Shown: positions 42,054-52,647 of the stretch, one piece after another
Numbering within the stretch: the stretch's first letter is position 1
How the letters are laid out: the number at the start of each line of letters is the position of its first letter
From: Aphrocallistes beatrix
Lineage: Eukaryota; Porifera; Hexactinellida; Sceptrulophora; Aphrocallistidae
Direction: 5' to 3'
DNA: 64,000 nt
Assembly (NCBI GenBank): GCA_963281255.1
Contig: OY725492.1
Span: 3,649,104 to 3,713,103 of the forward strand
Made by a program: the position numbers and the translations under genes
The notes under the pieces: generated by a model
The model's input: the letters and a program-made list of their open reading frames with translations, nothing else
Told to the model about the DNA's origin: nothing
Database searches by the model: none

Positions 42054-45000
42054 TCAGTTGTCTGTGAGAATGTGCTTCTCGAACAACGCTAGTGCGCTCT
42101 CAACCTGCTTGTCAGGGGGGATGGAAGTAGTGGAGGAGTTCTCCAAACTAGCTCCGTCTGTCTTCCCCACGGCAGTCCCTCCTTCCGAGGAAGGGTTGGA
42201 TAGGGACTGAGTCATCTGTGCAAATGTTATATCGGTATTCGGGAGGAGACCAGGTGTGAAAACGTCATCATTATATTCATCTTCATTGTCACTATGCGGT
42301 TGAATCACTCGCTGTGGGACGGGAGAAGGTTTCTCTGAACTAAACTGTTCATTTCCTAACTGTTTGCACTCGTGAGAAGTGGGCGTCTCCTTACAAATGC
42401 TGATCCTTGTTGACAGCTGCAGTTCTTCGTTGGCCTCGAGTATTGCACTGGTAGAAGGAGGCAAGTTGATGAAGTTGAAATGCTTAATAGGATAGGCCCC
42501 CTCTCCGCTCTGTTCTTCACTCGAGGCTTTGTCTGTATTCGATTCTGTCTTGACACTCTCAACTTTCTCCGAATGGCAGTCCATAGCGGAGGGGGAGGGG
42601 GAGGGGTCAGGAGCATGGGTCCGTATGTGGAGAGAGGAGCTAGGCAGGGGTGGGGTGGCTGGGTTGCTCTCGTTCTCGTCCAGAATCCGCTTCATCAGCT
42701 TACTGCTCTTCTTCGGGAGCTTAACAGAGCCGTCGTACGGACGTAGCTTGAAGCTGGAGCGCTTGTACGTGGTGAGGATCAGTCTCCGCTTGCGCTTGCG
42801 TCTGATCTTCCGTGCAGGGACGCTCTGTGGGGGGGCTGGCTCAAATTCCTGTTGCGCTGGACTGTAACCATACATGGAGTTGACACTCTCATCCAACGGG
42901 TTCGAGGTGTCTGTCTGAGAGCAGTCGAGGAAGGAGAGACGCGTGCTAGCTCGTCGCTTGCACTGGAGGAGGCTAGGTGTTGGTGTCCAGTGCAGGGAGC
43001 TGCTATCGAACAGAGTATTCTCCCTGCTGAGTTTCTCCTGGTGTGCTTGTGTCTGCTGTCTCGAAACAGAAAACATGAGTTCTTTCTCTCCGCCCTCTTG
43101 TGCCCGCACCTTAACCCAGTCCATGTACTCCAGCGTCTCTGCCAGGTCGAACGGGTCAATACTGGTTGCCTTGCTGACAGTGTCTAGACACAGATGATCC
43201 CTGTTCGGATTCTCACACAGGTAGTCCAGAATGGCAGACTTCCAGTAGCTGATGTACGCCACTCTCCCCAGGAGAGAGAGCGGTTTCTCAGGAGTGCCGA
43301 TGCGCTGCTCTCTGAGAGAGAGCAGGTAGGAGAACTGAATCAGGAACTTGCCGTAGCCCTGTTTCTGGTAGGGGGGAAGAGTCATGATGCAGGACAGGTT
43401 GAACTTCTGCTGGTACTTCTCCTTGCTGAAGTAGGCCACGATGTGACACCCGAACTGGTCGTTCTTAGTCAGGACATAGAAAAGGAACGGTTCCACGTCA
43501 TAATACAGCGTCTTGTGGTCCAAGAAGAGTTTCCCTAGCAGACAGAGGTTCTGGCAGTAGATCGTGCTTGGCTTCCCGTCGATCTCAAACACAGAATGGT
43601 CTCCCTTTCTGTATATCTCTCGAGCAGGCGGGTGCGTGAGGGTGCATTTGTGCTTATGACGTAGCAACACGTCGTAGGACTTCATGTACTTGAGGCAGAA
43701 CTCACAGATGTAGAGGAGAGGGAGCAGGGCGTATTCCTGCGGGTATACAGATGTGTACCAGGTGTCGATCTCATGCGGGCCCAGGTGGATCCTAGGTGGA
43801 AGACACTTGGGACTGTTCACGATTGAGTTCTGGTTGGGCGTTACCCTGACAGCGGACAAGTTCCTAGCCTTGTAGAAGAGGTTCCCCTCCTCTACAGGCA
43901 CACCCTCAATCAGGGGGTTGGGGAGGGGAGAGGGGGCACTGGGGTGCTTAGGCACCTTCCTCCTCCGACCGGGTCCTGGGGACTTCTCCAACCTGGAGGT
44001 GTCAGGCAGCAGCTTAGGGGATCTGCGCATGCGCCGTACCACGCGAGTTGAAGCACTCACGAGCTTCGTTTTGGTCAGGGTTCTGGATCGAGTCCGTCTG
44101 ACGAGCACAGTTCTCTCTCGCTTGGGAGATTTGGCGGCGGGACTCCTCTCCGCCCTGAGGAAAGCGGCCACCTGTCTCTTGGACCTCGGGAGCAAGACCC
44201 GGGGCACGGAGAAGGGCGTGTCGGCCGGACCTTTGGGTTCGGGCAGCGGCTCGCAGATGTAGCAGAACCACTTTCCTCGCGGCATGTCGAAGAGCGGCGG
44301 CTCCAGACAGTCCATGTGGTAGCCCTTGTCGCAGGAGTCGCAGATGAGCAGCTTGTTGCTGGTGGAGACCGCCTTGTCTCGGACGGCGCAGAGCACGCAC
44401 ATCTTGCAGTCCAGACACTCCCACACGCTGTTGCGTATGCGCTGCACCAGCTTCTGGCTGTACTTCAGACAGCTGGGGTGTCCGCTGTTCCCGCACAGGT
44501 GACAGGAGAGCAGTTCCTCCGCGCGCTTGTACCGGTTGTCCTGTGCCGTGCACAGACAGAACGAGCAGAGTTGGTTCGGGGTCACGGGCCCGCGCGAGTA
44601 CAGCTTGAAGCGCGTGCTGGGGAATCGGTATTTATACGGTTTGACCTGGTTGCGCACCAGCCTGCCCTGCTTCACGCAGCGCTCCAGCGCGCTCACAATC
44701 AGATTCTGGAGTACCGGCGTCTTGAGGAGAGAGTACTTGGACAGAACTCTCTGGTATATCTCCTCCACGCCCAGGTTCTCCAGCTTGTCTTGCTCCTTCA
44801 GTTCGATGAGAGACCTCCTCACCATGTAAGACATGTCGGGATTGCTAATGCTTAGTTTGTGCTCCTGCGCTGAACGACTGTCAAAATAGAAAAACTCCCC
44901 TCGAGCGTAGACTCTGTACACACAGCCGATCTCGATGCACTCTGCGAGCAGTTCGTCTAGGTTAGAGGCTGGCACCTGCAGTGAAGTGTGTAGGATTGAC

Positions 45001-45161
45001 TTTACTGTTTTTTCAGGGATGCGCACCCCTTGAAGTACTCTGGTGCCCTGAGACCGCCCTAGTTTCAGGGCCTCTCTCATGAGGGAGACTGATTCGTTTG
45101 GGTGGAGACTCGAGTCAGTTGATTCTGGAGAAACGGTTGCTTTCTTATTTGTACTGTTCAT
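42054..45161 (-). CDS. KAT6: KAT6-type MYST histone acetyltransferase, copy A
   Basis: 1035 residues in one exon from the ATG at 45161. Order: N-terminal winged-helix-like region (about 25-185); tandem PHD fingers (about 199-304: CSFCLCTAQD, SCHLCGNSGHPSC, CKMCVLC, CDSCDKGYHMDCLEPPL); basic linker; MYST domain (about 455-700) with the C2HC finger (CEFCLKYMKSYDVLLRHKHKC spacing, C486-C506), K550 in LFLDHKTLYYD (the autoacetylated Lys), C591 in LSCIMTLPPYQ, acetyl-CoA loop QKQGYGKF (about 600-606) and catalytic E625 in TPEKPLS. A Ser/Pro-rich, partly acidic tail follows. The double PHD plus MYST layout is specific to KAT6A/B (MOZ/MORF), which acetylate histone H3 in the BRPF complex in the nucleus. 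It is much shorter than human KAT6A (about 2000) because the long acidic and Ser/Met tail is absent. It is nearly identical to 54541-57642; see the haplotype finding. Confidence 0.92.
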   Translation of the reverse strand: MNSTNKKATVSPESTDSSLHPNESVSLMREALKLGRSQGTRVLQGVRIPEKTVKSILHTSLQVPASNLDELLAECIEIGCVYRVYARGEFFYFDSRSAQEHKLSISNPDMSYMVRRSLIELKEQDKLENLGVEEIYQRVLSKYSLLKTPVLQNLIVSALERCVKQGRLVRNQVKPYKYRFPSTRFKLYSRGPVTPNQLCSFCLCTAQDNRYKRAEELLSCHLCGNSGHPSCLKYSQKLVQRIRNSVWECLDCKMCVLCAVRDKAVSTSNKLLICDSCDKGYHMDCLEPPLFDMPRGKWFCYICEPLPEPKGPADTPFSVPRVLLPRSKRQVAAFLRAERSPAAKSPKRERTVLVRRTRSRTLTKTKLVSASTRVVRRMRRSPKLLPDTSRLEKSPGPGRRRKVPKHPSAPSPLPNPLIEGVPVEEGNLFYKARNLSAVRVTPNQNSIVNSPKCLPPRIHLGPHEIDTWYTSVYPQEYALLPLLYICEFCLKYMKSYDVLLRHKHKCTLTHPPAREIYRKGDHSVFEIDGKPSTIYCQNLCLLGKLFLDHKTLYYDVEPFLFYVLTKNDQFGCHIVAYFSKEKYQQKFNLSCIMTLPPYQKQGYGKFLIQFSYLLSLREQRIGTPEKPLSLLGRVAYISYWKSAILDYLCENPNRDHLCLDTVSKATSIDPFDLAETLEYMDWVKVRAQEGGEKELMFSVSRQQTQAHQEKLSRENTLFDSSSLHWTPTPSLLQCKRRASTRLSFLDCSQTDTSNPLDESVNSMYGYSPAQQEFEPAPPQSVPARKIRRKRKRRLILTTYKRSSFKLRPYDGSVKLPKKSSKLMKRILDENESNPATPPLPSSSLHIRTHAPDPSPSPSAMDCHSEKVESVKTESNTDKASSEEQSGEGAYPIKHFNFINLPPSTSAILEANEELQLSTRISICKETPTSHECKQLGNEQFSSEKPSPVPQRVIQPHSDNEDEYNDDVFTPGLLPNTDITFAQMTQSLSNPSSEGGTAVGKTDGASLENSSTTSIPPDKQVESALALFEKHILTDN

Positions 45162-45578
45162 ATCAACGATAAATTATTGTATGAAAAACTAGCATCAAAT
45201 GCATAAACTGTAAAGACTATCAGAATGTCCAACAAATGAATAGAAACTGTGCAGACATTAAAAAGTCCAGAGAACATGTTCCTATGGTCCAGAGAACGTA
45301 TTTCCTTTTTCGCCTTTTTCGGAATTATTAGTATTTATTTAGGAATTTTATATGTAAGTGTAATTCTGTGAAAAAGAGGAACAGTCGGAACGGGACAGGA
45401 CTAGCGTAGTCGAATTTATTTTATTGTAATTGTCGAAAATAAATTTAATTCGTTAACTGTTCAGGACAGAGAAGAGAAAAATAACACTTCGTAACACAAG
45501 AATAAATTAGAATAAATAAACACAAATGAAAGAAATGAACAAACTAAAAGAAGAGACTGGGTTGCCAGGCAGCAGCTG
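45162..45578. other. KAT6-TRP channel intergenic, copy A
   Basis: About 415 bp between two minus-strand genes. A possible polyadenylation signal for the TRP gene (AATAAA on the minus strand) lies at about 45415-45424, some 160 nt after its stop. The remainder would be the KAT6 promoter. The matching stretch in copy B is 57643-58052, with a short deletion near 57883. Confidence 0.5.
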
Positions 45579-47966
45579 TCACTTGTCTCGTGTCTGCAGA
45601 AAGGATCGGATCTGAGTGATACCCTCGGACACTTTATTCGCCTGCGAGACCTGATTCAAGATGTGAGATCGCGGCTTCACTCTTGGCACCTCAATCTCAG
45701 TATCAGCCTGCAAGGCCTGATTCCTGAGAACTTGAATCAGGAGACGTTCGTGGTCGGATAACATCGCTTTAATCTCCTCCAGCTTGTGATCCTGCTGCTC
45801 CGCCGCCTCCTGTAGCTTCTCCACGTTCTTGCCCAGACTGTTGAGAGGCGGGGCTTCCCACTTGTCCAGGATGTTCTTTGGGTTCTTGATCGTCTCCAGC
45901 GGCACGTAGTGCTGGTCCCGCAGGTTCCGCAGGCAGATGGTGAGGAGGGAGTTGTGCTCGATGCGAGCTAGAATCCAAGCTCTGTTCTTGTACAGCTTCC
46001 GCTGAGCGTCACTCCACACGTTCTGGTACGTGTCGCTCATCTGCGCGATGATGAGGTTGAGGAAGACGACGATGACGAAGAAGAGGAATGTGGCGTGCAG
46101 GATCAGACTGAACCAGCCGAATCCGCAGGTGGAGCAGGGGCGGTAGTAATTCTCAAACACAGGCCCGGACTCAATCATCACTCTGAGTCCGTTGAAGAAG
46201 ACGAACCACCACTCACTCACCAGGTAGGTCTGGTCCTCGCAGCGAATGTTCTCACTTCCATTCGTCAGATTAGGAAGCGGGCAGAGGAGAGAAGAGGCGC
46301 GGGAGGCATCCACCACGCCTTCGAACTTGAGAGCGAGATAAGTGGCACCTGAGAATCCGAACAGGAACATAATGAACACGATAGAGAATGGCACGATATC
46401 GTACCTTAGAATGCTCCCTATGATCTCCACGTAAGCGCCGGTAGTCCTGAGAACAACCGCGAATTTGTACCCGCGCATCACATTCAGGAGGTAGGCGATG
46501 GCGGCGAAGAACCACTGAGCATTCTCAGCCTGAGGATTCTGTGAGAATCTGAGCGGGATTATCAGCAGGGAGCAGACAATGGCGCCCATGTCCAGGTAGT
46601 TGTACCAGTCCAGCAGGTAGCGAAGCCGATGTCTGAACATCTGGAATATCTCAGTAGCCAGGTTCCACAGCAAGAAGACGTAGTACACAATCTCGCACAG
46701 GAGACGGATGGTGTTACTGGCCGTGACTGCAGGGGAGAAGTAGTGCTTAGGATTGGCTTCCCGCGCGGCTAGGATGAATGCGACACTCATCGCGAGGATG
46801 TGGAGCAGGTAGGTGAGGAATTGGAGGAGGAACCGCATCCTGCCGAACTTCTTCCACTTCATCCTGAGCAGCAGCCTCACGGTGTCGTGGTACACGATCT
46901 CCTCGTAGCCAGAGCGGGCGATGATGTGGAGACAGGACCTCTCCTGGCGGTTGAAGTGCGCCTGTCTGGGCTGGAAGCCCCTACTGTCTGCCTCCAGGAC
47001 TCCGTAGTAGACGTGGTACGTGTCCGCTGTCTGCTGGTCGTACACCTTCATGCTGTCCAGCACCGCATGGATGGTCTCGCGGAATTCAGCCGCGTTATCG
47101 AGCAGGTAGTGGAACGACACGCGACTAGGGTCATCTCCGGAAGCTGTGAATAATCGCCGAACTTCATAGTCCGGCATTAGCCCGGCCAGGTAGGCTGCCA
47201 TTACATCCTGCTTATGATTAACCGCGAGTTCGAAAGGCGTGTCTCCCTCTCGGTTCTTCGCATGCAGGACGGCCAAGCTGTCCACCAGCTTCCTGGCGAC
47301 CACCATCAGCCCCTTGGCAGCAGTGAGGTGCAGGGGCGTGTTCCGCTCCTCGTCGCATGCGAATGGAGACGCGCCTTTAGCCAAGAGAGATTTGGCGAAG
47401 AGGTTTATCGTCTCTTCGTTGAAACAGCTGCTGAGGAGTTTGGTCAGAGCTGAGTTTGCAGACCCAGCAGCGGAGACGTACTGCTCGGTGTACTGGTCTA
47501 TAATGGCGTCTGTGCGAGTGAGATTCTGCTCCGAACTCTTCCGAACCACTTCCCTCCAGAAATCATCCGACTCGTCCTGCACTGCCATCTCGATCCGCAC
47601 TTCCAGAGGGGACAGGACAGCCTCGTGTTCGCTGCTTGGGAGCAGCATCGACAGCTCTGCGTTCTCTGGGAACTCCTCGTGGTAGGAAGGCATTTGGTTG
47701 TGCTGATATAGCTTGGAGATGTTGGCCTTGAATCTATCTATCTTCGCCCATCTCTTGAGCTTAGACAGAGACTTGTTCGATGAGGTGTCTGCATTGCTGG
47801 AGAGAGAGGCAGCAGAAGGTCGGGAGTGAGATAAGGGGAGTCTCTTTTGATCCGAGTCAGTGGCTGTTAAGTGGGAGGGAGAGAGTGAGATGGCATTCAC
47901 GATAATGATGCTGGGATCATGTGGGATGTCAGTACAGGCCTGCTTGGGAGAACTATTTGGTTCCAT
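45579..47966 (-). CDS. Ankyrin-repeat TRP cation channel, copy A
   Basis: 795 residues in one exon from the ATG at 47966. Ankyrin repeats around 170-360 (ERNTPLHLTAAKG, EGDTPFELAVNHK, RSCLHIIARSGYEEI), then six membrane spans at about 377-400, 419-437, 459-472, 485-505, 521-546 and 616-643, with a re-entrant pore segment about 585-604 (EWWFVFFNGLRVMIESG) between the last two. The tail after LNLIIAQMSDTYQNV has a coiled-coil-like Gln/Glu stretch (about 700-740). This is the TRPV/TRPA plan: a plasma-membrane cation channel used in sensory cells. TRPV seems the nearest, but the pore lacks the usual GMGD-like filter and the TRP box is not typical, so I name only the superfamily. A 5' Ser-rich cytosolic region of about 150 residues precedes the repeats. 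Nearly identical to 58053-60440 (four differences in 795 residues). Confidence 0.75.
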   Translation of the reverse strand: MEPNSSPKQACTDIPHDPSIIIVNAISLSPSHLTATDSDQKRLPLSHSRPSAASLSSNADTSSNKSLSKLKRWAKIDRFKANISKLYQHNQMPSYHEEFPENAELSMLLPSSEHEAVLSPLEVRIEMAVQDESDDFWREVVRKSSEQNLTRTDAIIDQYTEQYVSAAGSANSALTKLLSSCFNEETINLFAKSLLAKGASPFACDEERNTPLHLTAAKGLMVVARKLVDSLAVLHAKNREGDTPFELAVNHKQDVMAAYLAGLMPDYEVRRLFTASGDDPSRVSFHYLLDNAAEFRETIHAVLDSMKVYDQQTADTYHVYYGVLEADSRGFQPRQAHFNRQERSCLHIIARSGYEEIVYHDTVRLLLRMKWKKFGRMRFLLQFLTYLLHILAMSVAFILAAREANPKHYFSPAVTASNTIRLLCEIVYYVFLLWNLATEIFQMFRHRLRYLLDWYNYLDMGAIVCSLLIIPLRFSQNPQAENAQWFFAAIAYLLNVMRGYKFAVVLRTTGAYVEIIGSILRYDIVPFSIVFIMFLFGFSGATYLALKFEGVVDASRASSLLCPLPNLTNGSENIRCEDQTYLVSEWWFVFFNGLRVMIESGPVFENYYRPCSTCGFGWFSLILHATFLFFVIVVFLNLIIAQMSDTYQNVWSDAQRKLYKNRAWILARIEHNSLLTICLRNLRDQHYVPLETIKNPKNILDKWEAPPLNSLGKNVEKLQEAAEQQDHKLEEIKAMLSDHERLLIQVLRNQALQADTEIEVPRVKPRSHILNQVSQANKVSEGITQIRSFLQTRDK

Positions 47967-48181
47967 CAGTATTCTATCTAATTGTCACAATAAACTGTAA
48001 TGTGAAACCAACACATTTTAAGAGGCTAGTGCAACTGACTCTTAGGTGAGAGAGAACTCTACTTTAGCATTACGATGACACTAACTGCTTAGTAATTTCA
48101 ATTAGTACGTGCCCCCCAACAGTGGACCGAATTTCAAAATTCTGATCGACTAGTAATAACCTCCTACAAAATATTCAAGGT

Positions 48182-48659
48182 TTAAATAGCAATGAATTTA
48201 TTAACAGACGGTTGGGTTAATAATAAAGTTTTGATAGCCATAAACTCTTGCATTTTTTGTCTGTCGATTACGCTGAGCAATTCAACCTCTTCGTCCTCAT
48301 CTTCATTATCCAGGAAGGAAACATCGGCAATAGCCTCCCTCCCAAACAAATTGTTGGTTAGATAAAAACTAAAACCTACTTTGGCACCAAACAGCCCGAA
48401 TGAGTGTTTGAGTCCACTCCCTTCTATTGCAAAGTTAATACTGAGAAATGAACACTCAGTACCGTCGCATTCCATTCTCTGCCATCGTTGGTAGGCAGTA
48501 GTGAGTTCTTTTATCCACAACGTGTTGGCGCCTAGTTTCTCAGAAATCCCGCGCACAGCAGAATGCCAGTCTGTTAGAGTCGCATCAGTGGCTGAGCGAT
48601 TGAAAATATCCTCACTCTTGTACTGGATACGGATGTGACTGAGTTCAGATTTGAGTTTG
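48182..48659 (-). CDS. Secreted protein of unknown function, copy A (cut by gap)
   Basis: The C-terminal 159 codons of the gene seen whole at 60657-61265; the N-terminal part, including the signal peptide, is lost in the N gap that begins at 48660. Two residues differ from the other copy (SFLDNED here, SLLENED there). See the complete copy for the description. Confidence 0.7.
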
Positions 48660-48859
48660 NNNNNNNNNNNNNNNNNNNNNNNNNNNNNNNNNNNNNNNNN
48701 NNNNNNNNNNNNNNNNNNNNNNNNNNNNNNNNNNNNNNNNNNNNNNNNNNNNNNNNNNNNNNNNNNNNNNNNNNNNNNNNNNNNNNNNNNNNNNNNNNNN
48801 NNNNNNNNNNNNNNNNNNNNNNNNNNNNNNNNNNNNNNNNNNNNNNNNNNNNNNNNNNN
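48660..48859. other. Assembly gap of 200 N
   Basis: Exactly 200 undetermined bases, a round number typical of a placeholder of unknown size. The gene to its left is cut off mid-frame. The first base to its right (48860) corresponds to 41524 within copy A. Confidence 0.98.
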
Positions 48860-49118
48860 AGCACCCTGAGTTACAGTAGAAAACTGAAATTTCTAATTAC
48901 AAAAAAAGGTGATAGTGACGTCATCATTCCATAATGAGTCGATATTTTGGTCTGAGGTCAGAACTTAGTGGAGCCATAGTCAAAAGACTCCCACATGCCA
49001 AAAATAAGCTTTCTGTGTCTGGCAGTTTCTTCAATCAATTCGGTACAGATATATATGTCATGGACCAAAGTGTAAACTGGCCAAGATTTGTGAATCTTGG
49101 CTAAATCTTGGCTAAAAG
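48860..49118. repeat. CRE-bearing repeat end, haplotype B contig start
   Basis: 48860-49098 repeats 41524-41762 base for base as far as I can compare by eye (from AGCACCCTGAGTTACAG to TTTGTGAATCTT). It then departs through GGCTAAATCTTGGCTAAAAG into the terminal repeat of the 5.2-kb element. Confidence 0.85.
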
Positions 49119-50300
49119 CAACTTTGGCTCAGCCAAACATTTGGCTGAGCCAAAGTGTTGAGTTAACCTAAATTTGATGGGAGCATAATACATCATGGGT
49201 TGATAAGAAATTGTAGATTTAATTCTAAATGTTATTAATCAATTTATTACTAATAAAACTAATTTATGACAATAAATATAACAAATATAAGCTCTTATTA
49301 GATAGAAATAGTAGTTTCACATTCACAGAAGGCTACAATGATTCTGAATAAGTAATCAACTAATGAATTTATCGAATCCGTAACTACAGTCTAGTTAGTG
49401 TGGAATTACCATCAAACAATTACTATCAGTCAAGTGAGTTTGGAATGTCCACTAACTACATTCTAAATATTGAGAACTGTAAGTACTTGGCAACGGATAA
49501 AGTAATTGTAGGAATGTAATTTTAGTTTCATTTAACTATGCCTATTGTATGAAGTAGTTTTTCGCAGTATATAATGTTGAAAAGCTGCCCGAGTGTACTT
49601 GCCATCACCAACATCACATTTCCAACACCAAAAGATTTTATGGGGAGTTAGATTAACTCCCCAAATCTAAGCAGCCTTTAACCCAGGGGATATTGAAGAG
49701 ATGATAAGTTTGTTAGTTAATTCTTCTGACGATTTTGGCAAAGCTTCCACCTCCGAGCAGCTGAGAAGTACAGCGTCTGTCGGTTTGGTGATATTTTCGA
49801 GCTGTATACATAGGTGGAGAGTTTCGAGGAAAAGAGAGAGCCCGCGCATTAGTAGTTGCCAAGGTTTACGAGACTCTCTGCAAAGCACACGACAAGCTCT
49901 GTCATGCAGGGAGGTTTAGAATGTGGGCCTATTTGGAGAAGAATAAACTGCACATTACTCGCTCGCTTGGAATTATTTTGACGACTCTGCCCTATATACC
50001 AGGAGAAGAAGGGGAAGGTGACTACGAAAAGGATTGTCCACAAGCCAATAATTCCTCCAACTGTTGGCCAGTGCGCACAGTCTGACCTGATTGATTTACG
50101 AATGCAAGAGGATAACAGGTACAAATACTCTCGCAATGAGTGGAAGAGCACACGGTTCGTACATGGAAGGCCTAGGAAATCCACAGATCAAGGAAGCATT
50201 GAGCGAGCCAACCAGGATGTCGAGCTGCTCTTTGCCCGCCTCAGATCATTGAAAAAGCCACTGGACCAATGGGTGAGTGAATTAAAATATGTTCAATATA

Positions 50301-51354
50301 CTACGGGTGTTCAATAAGTTCTGATCAATACACTGTAAAACCATGCTTGCAATTTTGGCTTTGACCTGCTTCCCCCCATGCCAAAATTGGTCCGGGTTAA
50401 ATTTTGTGCCATTTAATTACGTACACTAAAGTAGTCCTCTCCTCATAGGATGTGATGACATTACAATCACTCTAGGAGGTCTCTATTAATAGGGAGTCTA
50501 TTCAATATATGCCAACTGCACGTTTTTTGCATTGAATGTCCCGCTTTTATATTAAGTTTTATTATGTCCACTTTTTTTGATTCTACAAGTATGTAGAAGT
50601 TTTACTATTGCTTCCCGCCATTTCCCTTCAACGCTGGGCCCGCTTTGATCATTACTCAAGTTGGCATTATTCAAGTTAAGAAAATGTATGTCGGTAGACC
50701 GATAGTGCAGCTGACTTGGCACGCGGGATATGAATATTGTAATACATCGGGCTACTAAATTTTTGAAAACTCAAATTTCGCAGCGTACGGAGATACATAC
50801 ATACATATGGACGGATGTGGTACACCGTCATTGCCATAGGGGCATCTCTCTGCAGAAACTGCACTAAAAATGGTCCTCCAGACTAGATTTGGCAGCCAAA
50901 ACTGATCCCTCAGACCAATTTTGGCCTGACAGGCCTTTGTTAAGCAATGAAGGACCCATCGAGCACAAACCTTTGATAGATTTAGTTTTGACTTTAGAAT
51001 GTGGCCAACACTTCCCGTTGAGATCCCAATAATATTAACTAACTCTTTAACAGTGATATGAGGATCTGAATCAACGAGTTCCTTAATAGCACTGGAATAT
51101 TTTGGGACAACCGCAGTAACAGGTGCTCCAGCCCGAGGGTCATCTTCCACAGACTCTCTACCTACCCTAAAGCGCTGGGCCCATCGTCTGACTCCAGGAT
51201 AAGATAGAGCACCTTTCATACCGTAGACTTGAACCAAGTAAAAACTGGCTTTTAGGTAATTGATAAAATAAACATATTATATGAGCGAATTAAGGTACTA
51301 GTAAAATCTAGTAATGTTATCTAATAATGATCAGAACTTATTGAACTTCCGTAG
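50301..51354 (-). mobile_element. Mariner transposon nested in the 5.2-kb element
   Basis: 1054 bp bounded by inverted ends CTACGGGTGTTCAATAAG and CTTATTGAACTTCCGTAG, flanked by TA at 50299-50300 and 51355-51356. The minus strand encodes the N-terminal helix-turn-helix part of a mariner transposase (WAQRFRVGRESVEDDPRAG, ITVKELVNIIGISTGSVGHI, LSKVCARWV). The catalytic half is largely missing, and it is about 250 bp shorter than a full mariner (1.3 kb), so it is a dead internally deleted copy. An untouched target site (GTTCAATATACTAAG on the minus strand) is kept in the inverted arm near 52625-52640. Confidence 0.88.
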
Positions 51355-52642
51355 TACTAAGAATACTGTCAAACAGTTTACATTTGGACGTACTCCCTTT
51401 GAGGTGCACTTTAGGAGGACCCCCCAGATCTATCTCTAGATTTGATGCTACCCCAAGAGTTTATAGACTCGCTCAATATGATGTAGATGACGCCCTACAG
51501 ATGGGTGGCGAGATCATCGAATTCTCTACTCAAACTACCGAGGCTACAACAGTTCCTGTCCCACGATCGAGCACGCCTACTCTCCTCCTCCTCCCACTCT
51601 CTCGCATGACTCTATGTCAGCCGGATGTGACGATTCCTTCAGCCGATGTTGCTAACCAAGTGGATAGAGACCAACAGCCTCAGCCATGTTCTTCATATAG
51701 CCCAGAACCTGTCCACGAGTACACCAAAGTTGAAGTTCCCTCCTCGTCTCTCTCTTCTACTGACGAGCTGGATGAAGCAATCTTACACGACTTGGAGGTT
51801 AGACCGCTTATTAGGACTGATATTACATCATCTGTTAACCTAGACGATATACTCTAGTACTAATCGCTGTATTGTAAGGTTAAATGCTCTTCATTTAATG
51901 TCTGCTATGTAAATGTTTCCAGTTTGATAGCGAATAGCTAGAATTCTGGGACTGTTAAAATCTCCTGGAGCTTTCTTGTTCGTAGATCTCTTACAGGAGT
52001 AATCAATAGGAAGTCGTTTAGTTTTGTAATCAGGAACGACAGGCTTGACTCGAGGAAGGAAGGAGTGAGTGAGGGAAGTGTGGGGAAGGGAAATGAAGAA
52101 CATTTAACCTTACAAACAGTGATTAGAGCACCAGAGTATATTGTCTAGGTTAACAAATGATGTAATATCAGTCCTAATAAGCGGTCTAACCTCCAAGTCG
52201 TGTAAGATTGCTTCATCCAGCTCGTCAGTAGAAGAGAGAGACGAGGAGGGAACTTCAACTTTGGTGTACTCGTGGACAGGTTCTGGGCTATATGAAGAAC
52301 ATGGCTGAGGCTGTTGGTCTCTATCCACTTGGTTAGCAACATCGGCTGAAGGAATCGTCACATCCGGCTGACATAGAGTCATGCGAGAGAGTGGGAGGAG
52401 GAGGAGAGTAGGCGTGCTCGATCGTGGGACAGGAACTGTTGTAGCCTCGGTAGTTTGAGTAGAGAATTCGATGATCTCGCCACCCATCTGTAGGGCGTCA
52501 TCTACATCATATTGAGCGAGTCTATCAACTCTTGGGGTAGCATCAAATCTAGAGATAGATCAGGGGGGTCCTCCTAAAGTGCACCTCAAAGGGAGTACGT
52601 CCAAATGTAGACTGTTTGACAGTATTCTTAGTATATTGAACA
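51355..52642. repeat. Internal inverted repeat of the 5.2-kb element
   Basis: The left arm 51355-51892 and right arm 52095-52642 are inverted and almost identical. Both carry the same Ser/Pro/Thr-rich open stretch (IEFSTQTTEATTVPVPRSS). The spacer 51893-52094 has a short minus-strand open frame with LPIDYSCKRSTNKKAPGDF, of no known family. The right arm runs straight into the minisatellite. Confidence 0.85.
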
Positions 52643-52647
52643 TATTT

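Noticed and set aside
42356-44855. Many open frames antisense to or overlapping KAT6 and the TRP channel
   Set aside because: Shadow frames of GC-rich coding sequence; none has conserved domain content.
48574-48934. Open frames running through the N gap
   Set aside because: They consist mostly of undetermined residues.
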